Below, piece after piece: positions 6,331-6,688 of a DNA stretch of 6,688 bases. The stretch covers positions 1-6,688 of the forward strand of contig JBAUHN010000274.1 in the NCBI GenBank assembly GCA_049680295.1, given 5' to 3'. The position numbers and the translations under genes were made by a program. Each line of letters begins with the position of its first letter. Positions within the stretch are counted from its first letter, which is position 1. The notes beneath the pieces were generated by a model. That model was not told where the DNA came from. It ran no database searches and saw nothing but the letters and a program-made list of their open reading frames with translations. This stretch comes from JBAUHN01 sp049680295. GTDB lineage: Bacteria > Pseudomonadota > Alphaproteobacteria > Rhodobacterales > Rhodobacteraceae.

Positions 6331-6688
6331 CTAGCTCCTTTTCATGGCCTTTGTCCCTACCGAGCGGACCTCGCCACTGTTCTGGTTTCCATAATACACT
6401 CCGAAATTGCCGATCCGGCTTTCACTGGCGAACCTTTCCAGCATGGTGCACACCGCGACATCGGCAATGTCCGTCAGCGTGCTCTGGCTAAGCCGGGTAA
6501 AGATGCCCCTGGACGGTGTGCCTCCAGCGGATTGGCAAAGAAACGAAATGTGCTGATGTTCGCGCGCTTCATCCTCGAATACGGAGTAAATGAACCCCGG
6601 CTCTGCCGAGACCCCGGTTTCCGCAATCAACCGGGCCAGTGCGGCAGAAGCGCCTTCCTTGCCGACGAATGTTTCCGGCAGGGTCAAC
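6331..6688 (-). CDS. tgnA: C-terminal part of probable flavin reductase component (TgnA-like), partial
   Basis: The frame is open through the right edge of the window and ends at TAG 6331-6333, so about 119 C-terminal residues are visible and the start lies outside. The visible part contains FIYSVFEDEAREHQHISFLC, then a central LTDIADVAVCTMLERFA helix region and the ending RIGNFGVYYGNQNSGEV. I see no FMN-binding reductase core here. However, this type of C-terminal extension is, to my recollection, found on some flavin reductases that partner LLM monooxygenases, and a reductase is exactly what the next gene requires. The last codons (AAA AGG AGC TAG) also form the ribosome binding site of the monooxygenase gene, so the two are coupled. 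The operon position strongly suggests TgnA. From sequence alone it could also be an uncharacterised accessory protein. Confidence 0.5.
   Translation of the reverse strand, partial: LTLPETFVGKEGASAALARLIAETGVSAEPGFIYSVFEDEAREHQHISFLCQSAGGTPSRGIFTRLSQSTLTDIADVAVCTMLERFASESRIGNFGVYYGNQNSGEVRSVGTKAMKRS
6335..6342 (-). promoter_or_regulatory. Ribosome binding site of tgnB inside the end of the upstream gene
   Basis: AAAAGGAG on the minus strand lies within the last codons of the upstream gene, 9 bases before the monooxygenase ATG. The stop and the next start are only 5 bases apart. This arrangement supports translational coupling and matched amounts of the reductase and oxygenase. Confidence 0.65.

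Noticed and set aside
6685..6687. TTG at the right edge as the start of the last gene
   Set aside because: The frame stays open to the window edge and no ribosome binding site can be seen, so this is simply where the window cuts the gene.

Overview
The window looks like a piece of an alphaproteobacterial genome, probably Rhodobacterales/Roseobacter-like. This is inferred from the GC-rich coding style, the flavour of the proteins and an ISNCY-type transposase remnant of a kind common in that group; no rRNA or marker gene is present to prove it. Five genes lie on the minus strand and read from the right edge to the left. In transcription order they are: the C-terminal end of a protein that is probably a flavin reductase (6688-6331, cut by the window edge), a luciferase-like flavin-dependent monooxygenase (6325-5288), an aldehyde dehydrogenase (5275-3812), a BCCT-family betaine transporter (3731-2061) and a GabD-type succinate-semialdehyde dehydrogenase (1987-539). 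The first three are tightly packed (5 and 12 bases between genes, with ribosome binding sites touching the preceding stop codon), so they form one operon. The transporter and the last dehydrogenase follow after gaps of 80 and 73 bases, each containing a hairpin.

The set of genes matches the trigonelline (N-methylnicotinate) degradation pathway known from Acinetobacter baylyi ADP1: a two-component monooxygenase TgnA (reductase) and TgnB (oxygenase) opens the pyridinium ring, TgnC oxidises the resulting hydroxybutyrolactone, TgnD hydrolyses the product to succinate semialdehyde, methylamine, formate and CO2, and TgnE makes succinate. Trigonelline is a betaine, so a BCCT carrier is a sensible uptake system. 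The assignment rests on gene content, order and family features rather than on a database search. The hydrolase TgnD and a regulator are not in the window.

The left 538 bases are different. They hold gene debris on the plus strand: a short C-terminal-looking piece of an unrelated protein (1-130) joined in frame to an internal part of an ISNCY-type transposase (about 131-484). This is followed by about 50 bases of other origin that run directly into the stop codon of the last dehydrogenase. This is a recombination scar at the downstream edge of the catabolic cluster, and it suggests the cluster sits in or beside an accessory, rearranged region. No tRNA, rRNA, CRISPR array or intact mobile element was seen.
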